From NCBI GenBank assembly GCA_947444305.1, contig CANEZP010000007.1, positions 144,959-208,958 of the forward strand: a stretch of 64,000 nt of DNA, given 5' to 3'. A model generated the notes under the pieces. The model saw only the letters and a program-made list of their open reading frames with translations. It did no database searches and was not told where the DNA came from. The stretch comes from Pseudobdellovibrionaceae bacterium. Lineage in GTDB: Bacteria; Bdellovibrionota; Bdellovibrionia; Bdellovibrionales; UBA1609. The position numbers were made by a program, and so were the translations under genes. This document shows positions 17,754 to 27,010 of this stretch, one piece after another; position 1 is the first letter of the stretch; every line of letters starts with the position of its first letter.

Positions 17754-18998
17754 GTGGCGAGAATAAAACTTTATCAAAGCTTACTTTTTTTCATCGCCTG
17801 CCAACAGACGCTCGCCATACCCTGCCGTGTGGTACTAGAAACTGCTCCGAGCGTCGGCAGTCACGAACCCCGGGAAATGAGAACGATTTTGAATTTATCT
17901 GACCTTCGCGTTCGCTATCCCCAAGGTGACATCCTTAAAACTCAGAACTTAGGCAAAACCGTGGTCGAAGTGGTCGTACAAGACCGAATTCTCGGTTACT
18001 ACGCCGTAGAAAGCGTCGCGCCCCAAAAGTTGATCGTGAAGCAGGTCCTTGCGAACGACGGCCCGCCCGAAGCCTTGGACGCAAAGATGATCGTGGCCTC
18101 GCTGATCAAGTCCCTGATCGGGCAGTTGCGAATGGAGCCTCTGACCGGTGATCTGACCGTGACCGTGGTCTCCGGGGAAGCAAACGCCGAGGCTTACCGG
18201 GCCTTCGGTTTTGAACTCAAGACCACGGGCTACGTGCGCACGATCAATGCGGCCGACGCGGCCACGCTTCATCAAACAAAGCAGATCCTGACGAGACAGA
18301 CCGAGAACTTAGAAAAGGTAGGCCGCGGCTACGTGATCGATTCACAAAAGGCGACGCCGCGCGGGCTCGAGCTTTTGATGAAAGAGTACAACGAGGTCGC
18401 TTGGGGCTACGGGGGTTGGGCCCGCCACGCGAGCATCGCCGACGATGAGCTCAAAGTGATCGAAGATCAAAAAGATTCCCAAGCTTCCGTCGTCGAGATC
18501 GGCGCGGGCAGCGGGCGGCTTACGCGCGTGCTCGCCAAGAAATTTAAAACGGTCCACGCGACCGATTACAACCGGCAGATTATCCAAAATTTGAAAGACA
18601 ATCTAGCGGCCGAAGGTTTTACGAACATCGACACGCACCACGATGACGTTACGGCGTCGGCCTTGCTCGAAGGTGCATTCGACAAAGTTTTCTACCTTGA
18701 AAACGGACTCGGCGGTTTGTTGACCTTAAGCGAGCGCGAACGCGCGGCAAAAAACATGATTAAGCTGCTCAAGCCGGGCGGAGCGCTGATCCTGGGGGTG
18801 AGGTCGCTGGGCGATTCGGGTGACCACTTGATGCCGGCCACGCAAAACCCCATCTTCATGGGTGTGTACCGAACTTTTTCGGGCGGTGAAATTCAGCAAC
18901 TGATCGGCACGGGCGCCGGGGTTTCCGAGATTATCCGTGGAAATGAGCGGCCCGCCGGCGGCCACCAAATCTTTTTCATTTTCAAGAAGGCCAAATGA
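17754..18998 (+). CDS. Export-signal GNAT-like / SAM methyltransferase fusion
   Basis: A 414-residue product. Residues 1-21 look like a signal peptide (LLFFIACQQTLA; FIAC could be a poor lipobox). Residues about 70-160 resemble the C-terminal half of a GNAT domain, ending 'NAEAYRAFGFE', though the acetyl-CoA loop motif is not clear. Residues about 205-400 form a class I SAM-dependent methyltransferase with motif I 'VVEIGAGSGRL' (G250, G252, G254) and 'LLKPGGALILGV'. Both folds normally use cytoplasmic cofactors, so an export signal is odd; it may instead be a membrane anchor. Start GTG. It overlaps the next gene by 4 nt and heads a three-gene unit with a binding protein and a kinase. Confidence 0.72.
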   Translation: MARIKLYQSLLFFIACQQTLAIPCRVVLETAPSVGSHEPREMRTILNLSDLRVRYPQGDILKTQNLGKTVVEVVVQDRILGYYAVESVAPQKLIVKQVLANDGPPEALDAKMIVASLIKSLIGQLRMEPLTGDLTVTVVSGEANAEAYRAFGFELKTTGYVRTINAADAATLHQTKQILTRQTENLEKVGRGYVIDSQKATPRGLELLMKEYNEVAWGYGGWARHASIADDELKVIEDQKDSQASVVEIGAGSGRLTRVLAKKFKTVHATDYNRQIIQNLKDNLAAEGFTNIDTHHDDVTASALLEGAFDKVFYLENGLGGLLTLSERERAAKNMIKLLKPGGALILGVRSLGDSGDHLMPATQNPIFMGVYRTFSGGEIQQLIGTGAGVSEIIRGNERPAGGHQIFFIFKKAK

Positions 18999-20113
18999 GA
19001 TATTTGATCTTCTTAGTCATTCTAATTTCAAGCTTACCCGCGTACGCCGAAGCGGGCCCGGCGGCGGGTGTCGCCAAGACTAAAGTTGCCTTCCTGGCGG
19101 CGTTGACGGGCATGGATCCGAACACATCGCGTGAACTCACGCGCGGGGTTCAAGTGTTTCAAGCGCAGATGCCGAAGCTCGCCGGTTTGATGGACATCTC
19201 GATTAACGACACGAAGGGTGACCTCGAATACACCTACGAAAGCATGGCCAAGCTGAAGAAGGAAGGCTACTCGGTGTTCGTGGGCCTAGCCAACAGCAAC
19301 GAAGCCATGGTGGCCGCGAAGTTTACGGCGAGTAACGATGACGTTTTATTTCTGACGCCGTTCGCGACCAATACTCAGGTGACCGAGATTTCCGACCGGG
19401 CTTTTCGCGTTTGCTTTGACGACGCAAAACAGGGCGCGTTCCTCGCCGCGATGGTGAACCGGAAATTTCCCGAAGGCCACGTGCTCATCCTTGAGAACAT
19501 CGACAGTCTTTACTCGAAGGGGCTAAGCGGATATTTCAAGCGCGCGCTCGCGAAGGGCGTTCGCCAGGAGACCGCTTCGTACACGGCCTCTTCGTTCGAA
19601 GCGGGGCCGATCCTCGCCGCGGTTGAAAAGTTCAAACCGGCGGTCGTCTTTATTCCAGATTCTTCACAAAACGCGGCGACCGTGGTGCGCGAAATTTTCC
19701 GCGTGCACAAAGATATCCAGTTCGTCGGCGGCGACGGGTGGGGCGGCAATGCCATCTTCCACGCGATCCAGGGCAAAGACGATCAGCTTAAAATCCTTTA
19801 CTCAACCTATTGGCATACCGATATGCCGAGCGCCGAGAACCAGGCTTTTCAAAAAACCTACGGCAAACTTTTTAGCGAATCGATCCCGAGTTCGGGCGCG
19901 GCCTTCACGTACGACGCTTTTCATTTGCTCGGCCGAACACTCGAAAAGGTCAAGCGGCCCCTAACGAGCAAAGGTCTCGCTGAGCAAATTAAAAAAACAT
20001 CGATTTTATCGACGACCGGCCCGCTCGAATTCACGGGCGCTTCCCGCACGCCCGACCGGCCGATCGTTATTATGCAACTGCAAAAAGGTAAGTATGTTGT
20101 CGACATCAAATGA
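18995..20113 (+). CDS. Periplasmic substrate-binding protein (type I, LivJ-like)
   Basis: A 372-residue protein with a signal peptide (MRYLIFLVILISSLPAYA). The mature part follows the type I periplasmic-binding fold seen in branched-chain amino-acid receptors: 'KVAFLAALTGMDPNTSRELTRGVQVF', 'FVGLANSNEAMVAAKF', 'VVFIPDSSQNAATVVREI' and 'AFTYDAFHLLGRTLE'. No permease or ATPase gene is near, so transport is unlikely. Overlaps: 4 nt with the methyltransferase gene and 20 nt with the hybrid kinase gene, so it is probably a ligand receptor for that kinase (inference). Confidence 0.85.
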   Translation: MRYLIFLVILISSLPAYAEAGPAAGVAKTKVAFLAALTGMDPNTSRELTRGVQVFQAQMPKLAGLMDISINDTKGDLEYTYESMAKLKKEGYSVFVGLANSNEAMVAAKFTASNDDVLFLTPFATNTQVTEISDRAFRVCFDDAKQGAFLAAMVNRKFPEGHVLILENIDSLYSKGLSGYFKRALAKGVRQETASYTASSFEAGPILAAVEKFKPAVVFIPDSSQNAATVVREIFRVHKDIQFVGGDGWGGNAIFHAIQGKDDQLKILYSTYWHTDMPSAENQAFQKTYGKLFSESIPSSGAAFTYDAFHLLGRTLEKVKRPLTSKGLAEQIKKTSILSTTGPLEFTGASRTPDRPIVIMQLQKGKYVVDIK

Positions 20114-21926
20114 CAACAGCGCCGAGCAGGTTCTGAAAAGCGCGCTGCGGATCGCGTCGCTAAAGATGATGGCCGCGTTTCTTATCGCGTTCGTCTTACT
20201 CGAGTCCGTCGTTCTGTACCGCGCGCAAACCGCCGGCTTCGAAAAGATAAGCCAATGGGTGAATTCGAAAAAACCACAGATCGAACAGGCTTTGTTTCTA
20301 GAGAATCAATTTTCCGTGCGCGGGATCGTTAAGAATTTTTCTTCGCAAATGCCAATCGGGGTTAACGCGCGAATCGGCGTCTTCAATCGCGCGGGCGAAC
20401 CGATCGAGGGTGACGTGCCCCTCCCGGCCGCACGGCAATTCGGCCTTAAACAGCATTTTTTTACCAATTCGTTTTCTTATTTCGATCCGTTGGAATTCGG
20501 CGACCAAACCCAAGGTTTTCTCGTAATTACGGGCACGCTCGATTACGGACCGATGGTTTTGAATTCACTCATCACTTTAATCTTTATCATGGGCATGTTT
20601 TTGGTGCTCAACGGTTTGCTGCGCACCTTCTTCCGTGTCACCGCGCACCGGATTCTTGAACCGATCTACCAACTCAGGACCCACATCGCCGGCTCGGCGA
20701 AACATCAAGGTCTGACGACGCTCGATCTTTCGAACTCGGCCGCGACGACCGAAGTGCTCGAACTCGTCGACCGTTACAATTCGATGGTCGAGCACATTCA
20801 CGATCAACAGCGGCACATCGGGCGCATGGCCGGGCAAAAGGCCGCCGCGCTGATGGCCCGTCAAGTTGCCCACGACATCCGCTCGCCGCTCACGGCGTTG
20901 AACATGATCGCTTCTTCAACGAAGTCGCTGCCCGAAGCCGAACGCACTATTTTGCGTTCCGCTATTAAACGTATAAGCGATATTGCCAATCATCTGACCG
21001 GGCAAGAATTGACCGATGCGCCGGCGAAATCCACGGCCGCCGCCGGCAATAAGGTTGAATTGGTCTCGGGCCTCGTTTCCCTAATCGCGAGCGAAAAACG
21101 AATGCAGTACCGCCTCGATACCGACGTCAAGGTCGAGGAAAACTACACGCGCGAAGCTCTGCGCCTTTTCTCGAACATCAACGCAAACGAATTCAAACGC
21201 GCAATTTCAAACATCGTCGATAACGCGAAGGAAGCGGCCCGTGACGGCAGCGTACAAATCTTTATTCACGTAAAGAGGGTCGGATCGGACGTCGTGATCT
21301 CGGTAACTGACGACGGCATCGGTATGTCGCGCGGCTTGCTCGCAAAAGTGGGCCGGCAAGGTTTTACTTTCGGTAAGTCGGCGGGCTCCGGGCTCGGCTT
21401 ATCGCACGCGCGGCGAACGCTCAAGGCCTGGGGCGGGCGTTTGCAAATTGAATCGGTGGAAAAAGAAGGCACGACCGTTCACGTGATCTTACCCATGGCC
21501 GAGCCGCCGCAGTGGTTCGTCGGCGCGATCGAACTCGACCCCTCCGCAACCATTTGCATAGTGGATGACGACGACGCCATTCATCAAACGTGGAAGCAGG
21601 TTTTGAAAGCGCACCCGAGGCCTGAGAACATCCAGCACTTTACGCAGATTCCGACCGAACCGATCGTGGGCATAGAAGCCTCCCACGTCGTGTACTTCGT
21701 CGATTTCGAATTCGGCGGCGACGACAACGGTTTGAGTTTCTTGAAAACACTCGACCGCGCCAGCGCGAGATTCCTTGTCACCAGTCATTGGGAAGACGAA
21801 ATGATCCGGCAGGTGGTGGTCAAAGAGGGGATAAAGCTCATCCCTAAAGCGCTCGTCCCGTACGTGACCGTAACCTACGCTTCGCCGGCAGCGGAACCGA
21901 CGGCTCCCACCGCCGAGACGATCTAG
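20094..21926 (+). CDS. Hybrid sensor histidine kinase with C-terminal receiver
   Basis: A 610-residue membrane kinase. Helices at about 24-42 and 153-175 flank a periplasmic region of about 110 residues. The cytoplasmic part has a HisKA-type site with H260 in 'QVAHDIRSPLTAL', N-box 'NIVDNAKEA', G1 'DDGIGM' and 'GFTFGKSAGSGLGLSHA'. Residues about 485-590 form a receiver: acidic cluster 491-494, phospho-acceptor D537 in 'YFVDFEFGG', T563/S564 and K585. The usual 'MPG' after the acceptor Asp is absent. It overlaps the binding-protein gene by 20 nt; a periplasmic receptor coupled to a kinase is the natural reading. No response regulator with an output domain is adjacent. Confidence 0.92.
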   Translation: MLSTSNDNSAEQVLKSALRIASLKMMAAFLIAFVLLESVVLYRAQTAGFEKISQWVNSKKPQIEQALFLENQFSVRGIVKNFSSQMPIGVNARIGVFNRAGEPIEGDVPLPAARQFGLKQHFFTNSFSYFDPLEFGDQTQGFLVITGTLDYGPMVLNSLITLIFIMGMFLVLNGLLRTFFRVTAHRILEPIYQLRTHIAGSAKHQGLTTLDLSNSAATTEVLELVDRYNSMVEHIHDQQRHIGRMAGQKAAALMARQVAHDIRSPLTALNMIASSTKSLPEAERTILRSAIKRISDIANHLTGQELTDAPAKSTAAAGNKVELVSGLVSLIASEKRMQYRLDTDVKVEENYTREALRLFSNINANEFKRAISNIVDNAKEAARDGSVQIFIHVKRVGSDVVISVTDDGIGMSRGLLAKVGRQGFTFGKSAGSGLGLSHARRTLKAWGGRLQIESVEKEGTTVHVILPMAEPPQWFVGAIELDPSATICIVDDDDAIHQTWKQVLKAHPRPENIQHFTQIPTEPIVGIEASHVVYFVDFEFGGDDNGLSFLKTLDRASARFLVTSHWEDEMIRQVVVKEGIKLIPKALVPYVTVTYASPAAEPTAPTAETI

Positions 21927-22921
21927 TTCAACTTCGTGAGCGAGGGCGTGGCGTGATTTAAACGGTAGATGCCGTTTGGGTGCGTGAACGTGATTGTCTC
22001 AGCGGAGTTGTCGAACACCGGCGAGTTGCCTTGGATTTTTTTGAGCAAATCTAAGTTCGTGCGGTAAGGCATGTTCGCCGTGACCGCCGAAAACAAATCC
22101 GTACCCCACGATATCCCGTCAAAGTTGTCGGCCGCGGCGGCCAGGATCATGTAATCGTAATCGGCTTGTACGAACGCACTTTCCGGGGCGGCCGTCGTGT
22201 TGATCGCGTACATCTCGACACCCGTCGCGGCCTTCGCCGCTTTTAACTTCGCGACTTTTGCGCGATAGAAAGCAAACGTCTCTCGCGCCGCGAAGGAAAA
22301 GATAAACGATTCGTACAAATATTTGTCGCCGGCCAAGAAGGTGAGCGGGTTCGAAGATTCTTTCACGAAGACATCGTCGGGTTCGTAGGAATTCATGAAC
22401 ACTCGCATGCCTAAGCTATGTACGTAATCGACGAGCTCTTTTTGCCGGGCCCGGACTTGGGCGTCGGTGTACCCGGGAATGCGGTAATCAAAACCGAACT
22501 CGTCCAGGAACATGCCGTCGGCGTTGAATAAAGTCTTCCACCGGTCGATGCGAGCTTTTACAGCGGCGGTGCTTTCGGCGTTCGTGAAGCCGATGCTGAC
22601 GTAACCGTAGATGGCGGTTTGGCCTTTCATCAAAGCCGTGATCGCGACCGAACCGGCGTGGTCGGGATGCGCCGGACCTTCAAGCCCCGCGCCGAACACC
22701 ACCGTGGAGTACTGTTTAAAAAAAGTCGCGATACTGTTCACGTCGTAAAGCAGCGTGGACGCATTCGTCGACGTCGGATAGCTGTAGTAAATGGCGAAGT
22801 TCTTAATTTCTTTCGTGACCGGCACGACGGGCACGGAAGGGGCGGCGTCCCGGCTTTTCTTTTTCGTACAACCCGCCGCGATCAACACCAACGCCACGAA
22901 GAACACACGTTTGAACAACAT
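21923..22921 (-). CDS. Lipoprotein, glycoside-hydrolase-like TIM barrel
   Basis: A 332-residue lipoprotein (MLFKRVFFVALVLIAAGC, Cys at 18). Blocks 'NFAIYYSYP', 'AIYGYVSIG', 'TLFNADGMFLDEFGFDY' and 'LGMRVFMNSYEPDDVF' resemble the endo-alpha-1,4-polygalactosaminidase/TM1410-type barrels, where the D-E pair after 'GMFLDEFG' is at the active-site position. GGGAG lies 6 nt before the ATG at 22919-22921; the long upstream extension of this frame lacks protein character. Substrate unknown. Its stop overlaps the kinase gene's stop by 4 nt (convergent). Confidence 0.72.
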   Translation of the reverse strand: MLFKRVFFVALVLIAAGCTKKKSRDAAPSVPVVPVTKEIKNFAIYYSYPTSTNASTLLYDVNSIATFFKQYSTVVFGAGLEGPAHPDHAGSVAITALMKGQTAIYGYVSIGFTNAESTAAVKARIDRWKTLFNADGMFLDEFGFDYRIPGYTDAQVRARQKELVDYVHSLGMRVFMNSYEPDDVFVKESSNPLTFLAGDKYLYESFIFSFAARETFAFYRAKVAKLKAAKAATGVEMYAINTTAAPESAFVQADYDYMILAAAADNFDGISWGTDLFSAVTANMPYRTNLDLLKKIQGNSPVFDNSAETITFTHPNGIYRLNHATPSLTKLN

Positions 22922-23173
22922 CAAACTCCCAATCAGAGGTTGTCTTAAATTTAAAACGGGCCGGGCGCCATGACCACATTTTACGGGCAAATCAGACCTT
23001 GGTTGAGAGTAAAAAAGTTTAGTAAATCGTAAACAGCCCTGCCGAAGGCTCTTGGGCGAATTGGACATTTTAAGAAAATTCTCCCCGGTGCGGCGGCCCA
23101 GATGCAAACTAGCCGGAGAAGCGCGCTGGCCATGGATTTGCACAAGGAGCCGGTAACTAAAAGGAAGATAAAA

Positions 23174-23884
23174 ATGATGAAATCGCTCGCCCTCACGATC
23201 CTCGCTCTCGGTACTCAAATGACTTTCGCCACGGTTCAGCCGGCGGACGTCCAATCGCCCCAACCGCACCCGCTGCCTTTCTCGAAAGTAAGCAGCTACG
23301 CGGACCACTCGGTTTGCATCGTCAGGGATGAACCGGGCGCTAAAGAATTGTGCCTCCTTAAACAAGATGAATTCCAGCCCACGCAAATCAAAAAAGATGA
23401 TCAGTTGGCATTACCCGCGAACCTCGCCGGCTTCCAAGGTTACGTCGATCAAATGTCGAAACAAGACGAACGCGTTCTCAAATTTTTATCCGGCACGCTC
23501 GCCATTTGCTCGGATTACAAAGTAGTCAATTACTACAAAGCGCCTTCCGACAACGCTTCGAACGCAACGACGCCTGAGCGTTACGCCCTCGAAGTTGAAT
23601 TCGCGGTTCGTGGCGATACCTTCAGCCATCGTATCTTTGTTTTGGGCACGGTAAGCACCACGGCTGATCAGCAGAGAGTTTTGACCTACGACGGCCTCGC
23701 GGACTACGACAACATGTTAGCGAAATTAGAAGCCAGCAAGTTGTGGGAGAGAACCTTTGGTCTTCCCCAGAACGGAAAAAAGGAAGACATGCCGAAGTTC
23801 ACGAAGCGCGGCGCCGGTTTCGTAGCGCCTTACGTTTTGGATTACATGCTTTCAGAAAAAGTTGTGAACCCCGACCTTAAATAG
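23174..23884 (+). CDS. Secreted protein of unknown function
   Basis: A 236-residue product beginning MMKSLALTILALGTQMTFA, a signal peptide. The mature chain has three Cys ('SVCIV', 'ELCLL', 'AICSD') and no recognisable motif. AAGGA precedes the ATG at 23174, which I prefer over an upstream start that adds a basic leader. The gap of about 250 nt on its 5' side, shared with the divergent lipoprotein gene, should hold both promoters. Predicted periplasmic. Confidence 0.75.
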   Translation: MMKSLALTILALGTQMTFATVQPADVQSPQPHPLPFSKVSSYADHSVCIVRDEPGAKELCLLKQDEFQPTQIKKDDQLALPANLAGFQGYVDQMSKQDERVLKFLSGTLAICSDYKVVNYYKAPSDNASNATTPERYALEVEFAVRGDTFSHRIFVLGTVSTTADQQRVLTYDGLADYDNMLAKLEASKLWERTFGLPQNGKKEDMPKFTKRGAGFVAPYVLDYMLSEKVVNPDLK

Positions 23885-23903
23885 TTTCTTTAAGCTCTTT
23901 GGC

Positions 23904-24545
23904 TTAAAGACCCTGATCGAATTCACAATCTAAATCCAACTTGCCGTCGGCGCTCATGCCAGCGGCCCGCTGAACGTTCATTCCTTCATCAAAATGAATC
24001 TCCAATTGACCCACCGTATACGCACCGTTTGTTTTTGGAATCTCAATCACGGGTCCCGTCACCTGAATAAAATTTGCTCCGGTAACGATCTCGCGATTTG
24101 CCTGACCTTCGCGATCGAGTGATCCATCGCCCGCGGCACCCGTGTTGTAATGAATCGACGAGTAATAGCGCTGGGCCGACGGTGTGGTGGGAATAACAAG
24201 CCCATGCTGAATGTGTACCGCTTCGGCGTCGAAAAGAGTGACGTCAACGGATGTACCGGCATCGGGGATTTCCCGGAAATTAGCCGTGTACGTTACGGTA
24301 TTGCGCGTTCCGCTGAACACGAGGACGCAGCCCTTCTTCGTCTTGCTATTCAATCCCTGCCAGTACCAAGACGCACCGATCGAAGAGGCGATGCCCGGCT
24401 TGCGGTATTGACCGACCCGGTCCAACCAGCGGCTAAAGACGCTAAAATCGCGGCGGTCCTTCGCTAGGGCGTCCTGCGCGGCGGCGTTCACGGATGAGCC
24501 GTAAAAGGAGGATAAAAGCCAAAAAAGAGCCACGGCAGATCGCAT
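23904..24545 (-). CDS. Secreted protein of unknown function
   Basis: A 213-residue product with a signal peptide (MRSAVALFWLLSSFYGSSVNA). The mature part has beta-rich character with two Cys ('KKGCVLVF' and 'DLDCEF'). GAGGT precedes the ATG. No family recognised. Convergent with the preceding secreted-protein gene, 19 nt away. Confidence 0.75.
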   Translation of the reverse strand: MRSAVALFWLLSSFYGSSVNAAAQDALAKDRRDFSVFSRWLDRVGQYRKPGIASSIGASWYWQGLNSKTKKGCVLVFSGTRNTVTYTANFREIPDAGTSVDVTLFDAEAVHIQHGLVIPTTPSAQRYYSSIHYNTGAAGDGSLDREGQANREIVTGANFIQVTGPVIEIPKTNGAYTVGQLEIHFDEGMNVQRAAGMSADGKLDLDCEFDQGL

Positions 24546-24835
24546 AAGTGAACCTCGGTTATTTCGATAAGGTTTTGCTAATCAATATAGCAACGGGGAT
24601 GCCACGAGATGGCTTTTCCCGCACCCTAGCTTAATTCTTTAAAACGTACTTTTTGAACCTTTGTTATTGTGTAGATTTGAATTTTTCACGCGCCGGAGAC
24701 GCGTCGATTGTCAGGGTTTGGATGGGATCAAAATGATTCGCGATTATCGCGGCGCGAAGCGGAGGGGATTCGTTGCCGCACGAAGGGATCGGGTCTAGCT
24801 TTGCTCGAAACGATCCCCACATCAGGAGATACAAA

Positions 24836-25339
24836 ATGAAAGTTCTAGCTCTCGCACTGTTCGCTTCGGCACAAGCTTTCGCCGCGACCTCAGTTAAAAG
24901 TGTTTACACGGATACCGTTGCGGACTGCATCGTGGTTTCATCCGCGACCAATCAAGCACCGATCGATTTTTCGGAGAGCGAGTGCAAAGCCTTCGGCGGC
25001 TACCGTCTGGGCATCGCCGGTGGTGATCTACGTTATCATCCCGAACTTAGCTACGGCGGCAGCTCGATCGACTTAGCCACTCCCGGAGCTTTTCACGACG
25101 TCGCTTCGCAAAAGATCGAATGGGTGTACAAGCACACCATCGATAACGAAGGTAGCGGTTCGGTTAAATTTGTTGGTCTGATCTATCGCTTAAGCGTGCA
25201 AAAAGAAGATGGGCAAGGCAACGATTCGATCTTGTACGCCGTTCGTCTCGACGGCGCGAAGAGCTGCTTAATCGGTTCGACCGACGACAACGTTAAGGCT
25301 CGTGAACTCGTGGCGAAAAGCACGCCCGGCTGCAAGTAG
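24836..25339 (+). CDS. Secreted protein of unknown function
   Basis: A 167-residue product starting MKVLALALFASAQAFAA with a short classical signal peptide, and four Cys in the mature part ('ADCIV', 'SECKAF', 'KSCLIG', 'PGCK'), suggesting two disulfides. AGGAGA lies 7 nt before this ATG, so I rejected an upstream start. A long perfect hairpin follows the stop by 20 nt. No known family. Confidence 0.78.
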   Translation: MKVLALALFASAQAFAATSVKSVYTDTVADCIVVSSATNQAPIDFSESECKAFGGYRLGIAGGDLRYHPELSYGGSSIDLATPGAFHDVASQKIEWVYKHTIDNEGSGSVKFVGLIYRLSVQKEDGQGNDSILYAVRLDGAKSCLIGSTDDNVKARELVAKSTPGCK

Positions 25340-25357
25340 TTCCTAAAATATTTTAAG

Positions 25358-26524
25358 TTAAGCATCCGGGGATCGTAATTGATCCCCGGATGCTTTGAAG
25401 GGCGAGTGTTCAAGATAGGCGGCGAAGATGCGCCTGATCTCTTTCGCTTCGAAAACGACGTGATCGCAGATCGCTTGCCGCAAGCCCGGATGTTCAACCT
25501 TATGAGCGCTGTAGGTCAGGGCGGGCAGGAATCCGCGCTGGAATTTATGTTCGCCCTGCGCGCCGGCTTCGAATCTTTCGAAACCCTTTTCGATCGCGAA
25601 TTCGATTCCCTGATAATAACAAAGTTCAAAGTGCAGCGATTTGAATTCCTCAAGGCAGCCCCAATTGCGGCCGAACAAAACTTTGTCGCCGAAATAATAG
25701 AGCGCGCCGGCGACCGGCTTACCGCTAAGATCCTCGGCGACGACCAAAAGTATTTTATCGGACATATCCGCGAACGCCGTTTCGAAAAAATCCGGGGTGA
25801 GATAATCGAAGCTTGAACGTTTATCGATCGTGCTTAGGTAGAACTCATAAAATTGTTTGGCGTGCTCGCGGGTTATGGCCGGGCCCGTGAGCCGCTTGAT
25901 GGTCACCGGTGCGTTCGCAACCTGCGCTCGCTCACGCATAATCTCTTTGCGGCGTTTGCTCTTCAAACGGGCGGTGAAATCCGCAAACGAAGCGTAACCG
26001 TCGTTTCGCCAATGGAATTGGTAGCTGTCGCGCAAAAAGAAACCGGCTTGCAGGTAAAGTTCACGGTGCGCTTCCGGAATAAAAAGCGCGTGTTCCGAAC
26101 CACTTTTGCTCTGCGCGGCGGCCGCGGCCGAAGCTTCAAGCAAGAGGGCGCCAACCTCCGCCTCATCGTAGCCCGGCCGCACGAGGAGCTTGGGGCCCGT
26201 CGCGGGGGTGAACGGGATGGCCGAAGTCACTTTCGGGTAATACGCCAAGCCCGAGCGCTGGAAAGCATCGGCCCACGCAAAATCAAATATGTATTCGCCG
26301 TAGCTGTTGGTGCGTAGGTAGGCGACGAGAGCACCCGCGAGTTCAGCACCGTCCCAGGCGCAAATAAATTGCGGGAACCAGCCCGTACGCCGGCCTACGC
26401 AATCGGAAGTTTCCAGCGCCGCTAAAAAGTGGTAGTCGCAAAAGGGAAATCCGGGATCGGCGATGCCGGTCCAGGCGGGAAGTCCGATCTCGCGGATAGA
26501 ATTGTGAATTTGAACGCGCAACAT
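25358..26524 (-). CDS. FemAB/GNAT-like protein (DUF482 type)
   Basis: A 388-residue cytoplasmic protein of the FemAB-like tandem-GNAT family once called DUF482. Typical blocks: 'FCDYHFLAALETSDCVG', 'RTNSYGEYIFDFAWADAF', 'SYQFHWRNDGYASFADFTARLKSKRRKEIMRER', then 'GKPVAGALYYFGDKVLFGRNWGC' and 'FEAGAQGEHKFQRGF'. Such proteins are predicted amino-acyl or acyl transferases; the substrate is unknown. Its last codons lie inside a hairpin. It is divergent from clpS, 20 nt apart. Confidence 0.88.
   Translation of the reverse strand: MLRVQIHNSIREIGLPAWTGIADPGFPFCDYHFLAALETSDCVGRRTGWFPQFICAWDGAELAGALVAYLRTNSYGEYIFDFAWADAFQRSGLAYYPKVTSAIPFTPATGPKLLVRPGYDEAEVGALLLEASAAAAAQSKSGSEHALFIPEAHRELYLQAGFFLRDSYQFHWRNDGYASFADFTARLKSKRRKEIMRERAQVANAPVTIKRLTGPAITREHAKQFYEFYLSTIDKRSSFDYLTPDFFETAFADMSDKILLVVAEDLSGKPVAGALYYFGDKVLFGRNWGCLEEFKSLHFELCYYQGIEFAIEKGFERFEAGAQGEHKFQRGFLPALTYSAHKVEHPGLRQAICDHVVFEAKEIRRIFAAYLEHSPFKASGDQLRSPDA
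25360..25395. terminator. Perfect 15-bp hairpin between convergent genes
   Basis: 25360-25374 (AAGCATCCGGGGATC) is exactly complementary to 25381-25395, with the 6-nt loop GTAATT. It sits between convergent genes and includes the final codons of the FemAB-like gene. Only short T stretches flank it, so it is probably a bidirectional transcription end rather than a textbook terminator. Confidence 0.7.
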
Positions 26525-26544
26525 ACCTAGAGTTGGTTTGCCCC

Positions 26545-26853
26545 ATGAGTGAATCCGATGTCATTATCAAACCGAAGGACGTGGTCAAAGAAAAGACCAC
26601 CGAGCCTTCGATGTATTCCGTCGTCCTGCACAATGATGCCAGAACGCCGCGGGCCTTCGTGGTCGTGGCGCTAAAGACCTGTTTCAATAAAGTCGAGCGC
26701 GAAGCCGAGAAGATCATGCTCGAAGCGCACGAAGAGGGCCACGCCGTCGTCGCCACCTTCAGCCGCGAGATCGCCGAATCCAAAGCGGCGAAGGCCAATG
26801 ACTTCTCGGTCAAACACGGCCAGGTCCTTCTCTTCACGGCCGAGAAGCAGTAG
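26545..26853 (+). CDS. clpS: ATP-dependent Clp protease adaptor ClpS
   Basis: A 102-residue adaptor that delivers N-degron substrates to ClpAP. The family core is clear: 'MYSVVLHNDARTPRAFVVVAL' (with the N-D pair), 'AEKIMLEAHEEGHAVVATFSREIAESK'. The disordered N-terminal tail of about 20 residues is normal. I used the ATG at 26545; an upstream in-frame TTG adds only four residues. clpA is not adjacent in this window. Confidence 0.92.
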   Translation: MSESDVIIKPKDVVKEKTTEPSMYSVVLHNDARTPRAFVVVALKTCFNKVEREAEKIMLEAHEEGHAVVATFSREIAESKAAKANDFSVKHGQVLLFTAEKQ

Positions 26854-27010
26854 AGAAACAGCACGGACGAAGTAGACTTTGAGGCCTACTCGTTTTTCTG
26901 CCGCGATTGAGGCGTGCTCGCTCAAACGCAGCTTAAATCCAGGCCGTTGCAACCGCAGTTCGTTCGAGGTGCCAGTACGTTTGGGCGCGCTTGTTGTAGC
27001 GTTCAATCGC

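Noticed and set aside
22922..23173. Possible tRNA or small RNA in the 250-nt gap
   Set aside because: I found no T-loop or acceptor-stem pattern and no terminator there; only promoters are expected.
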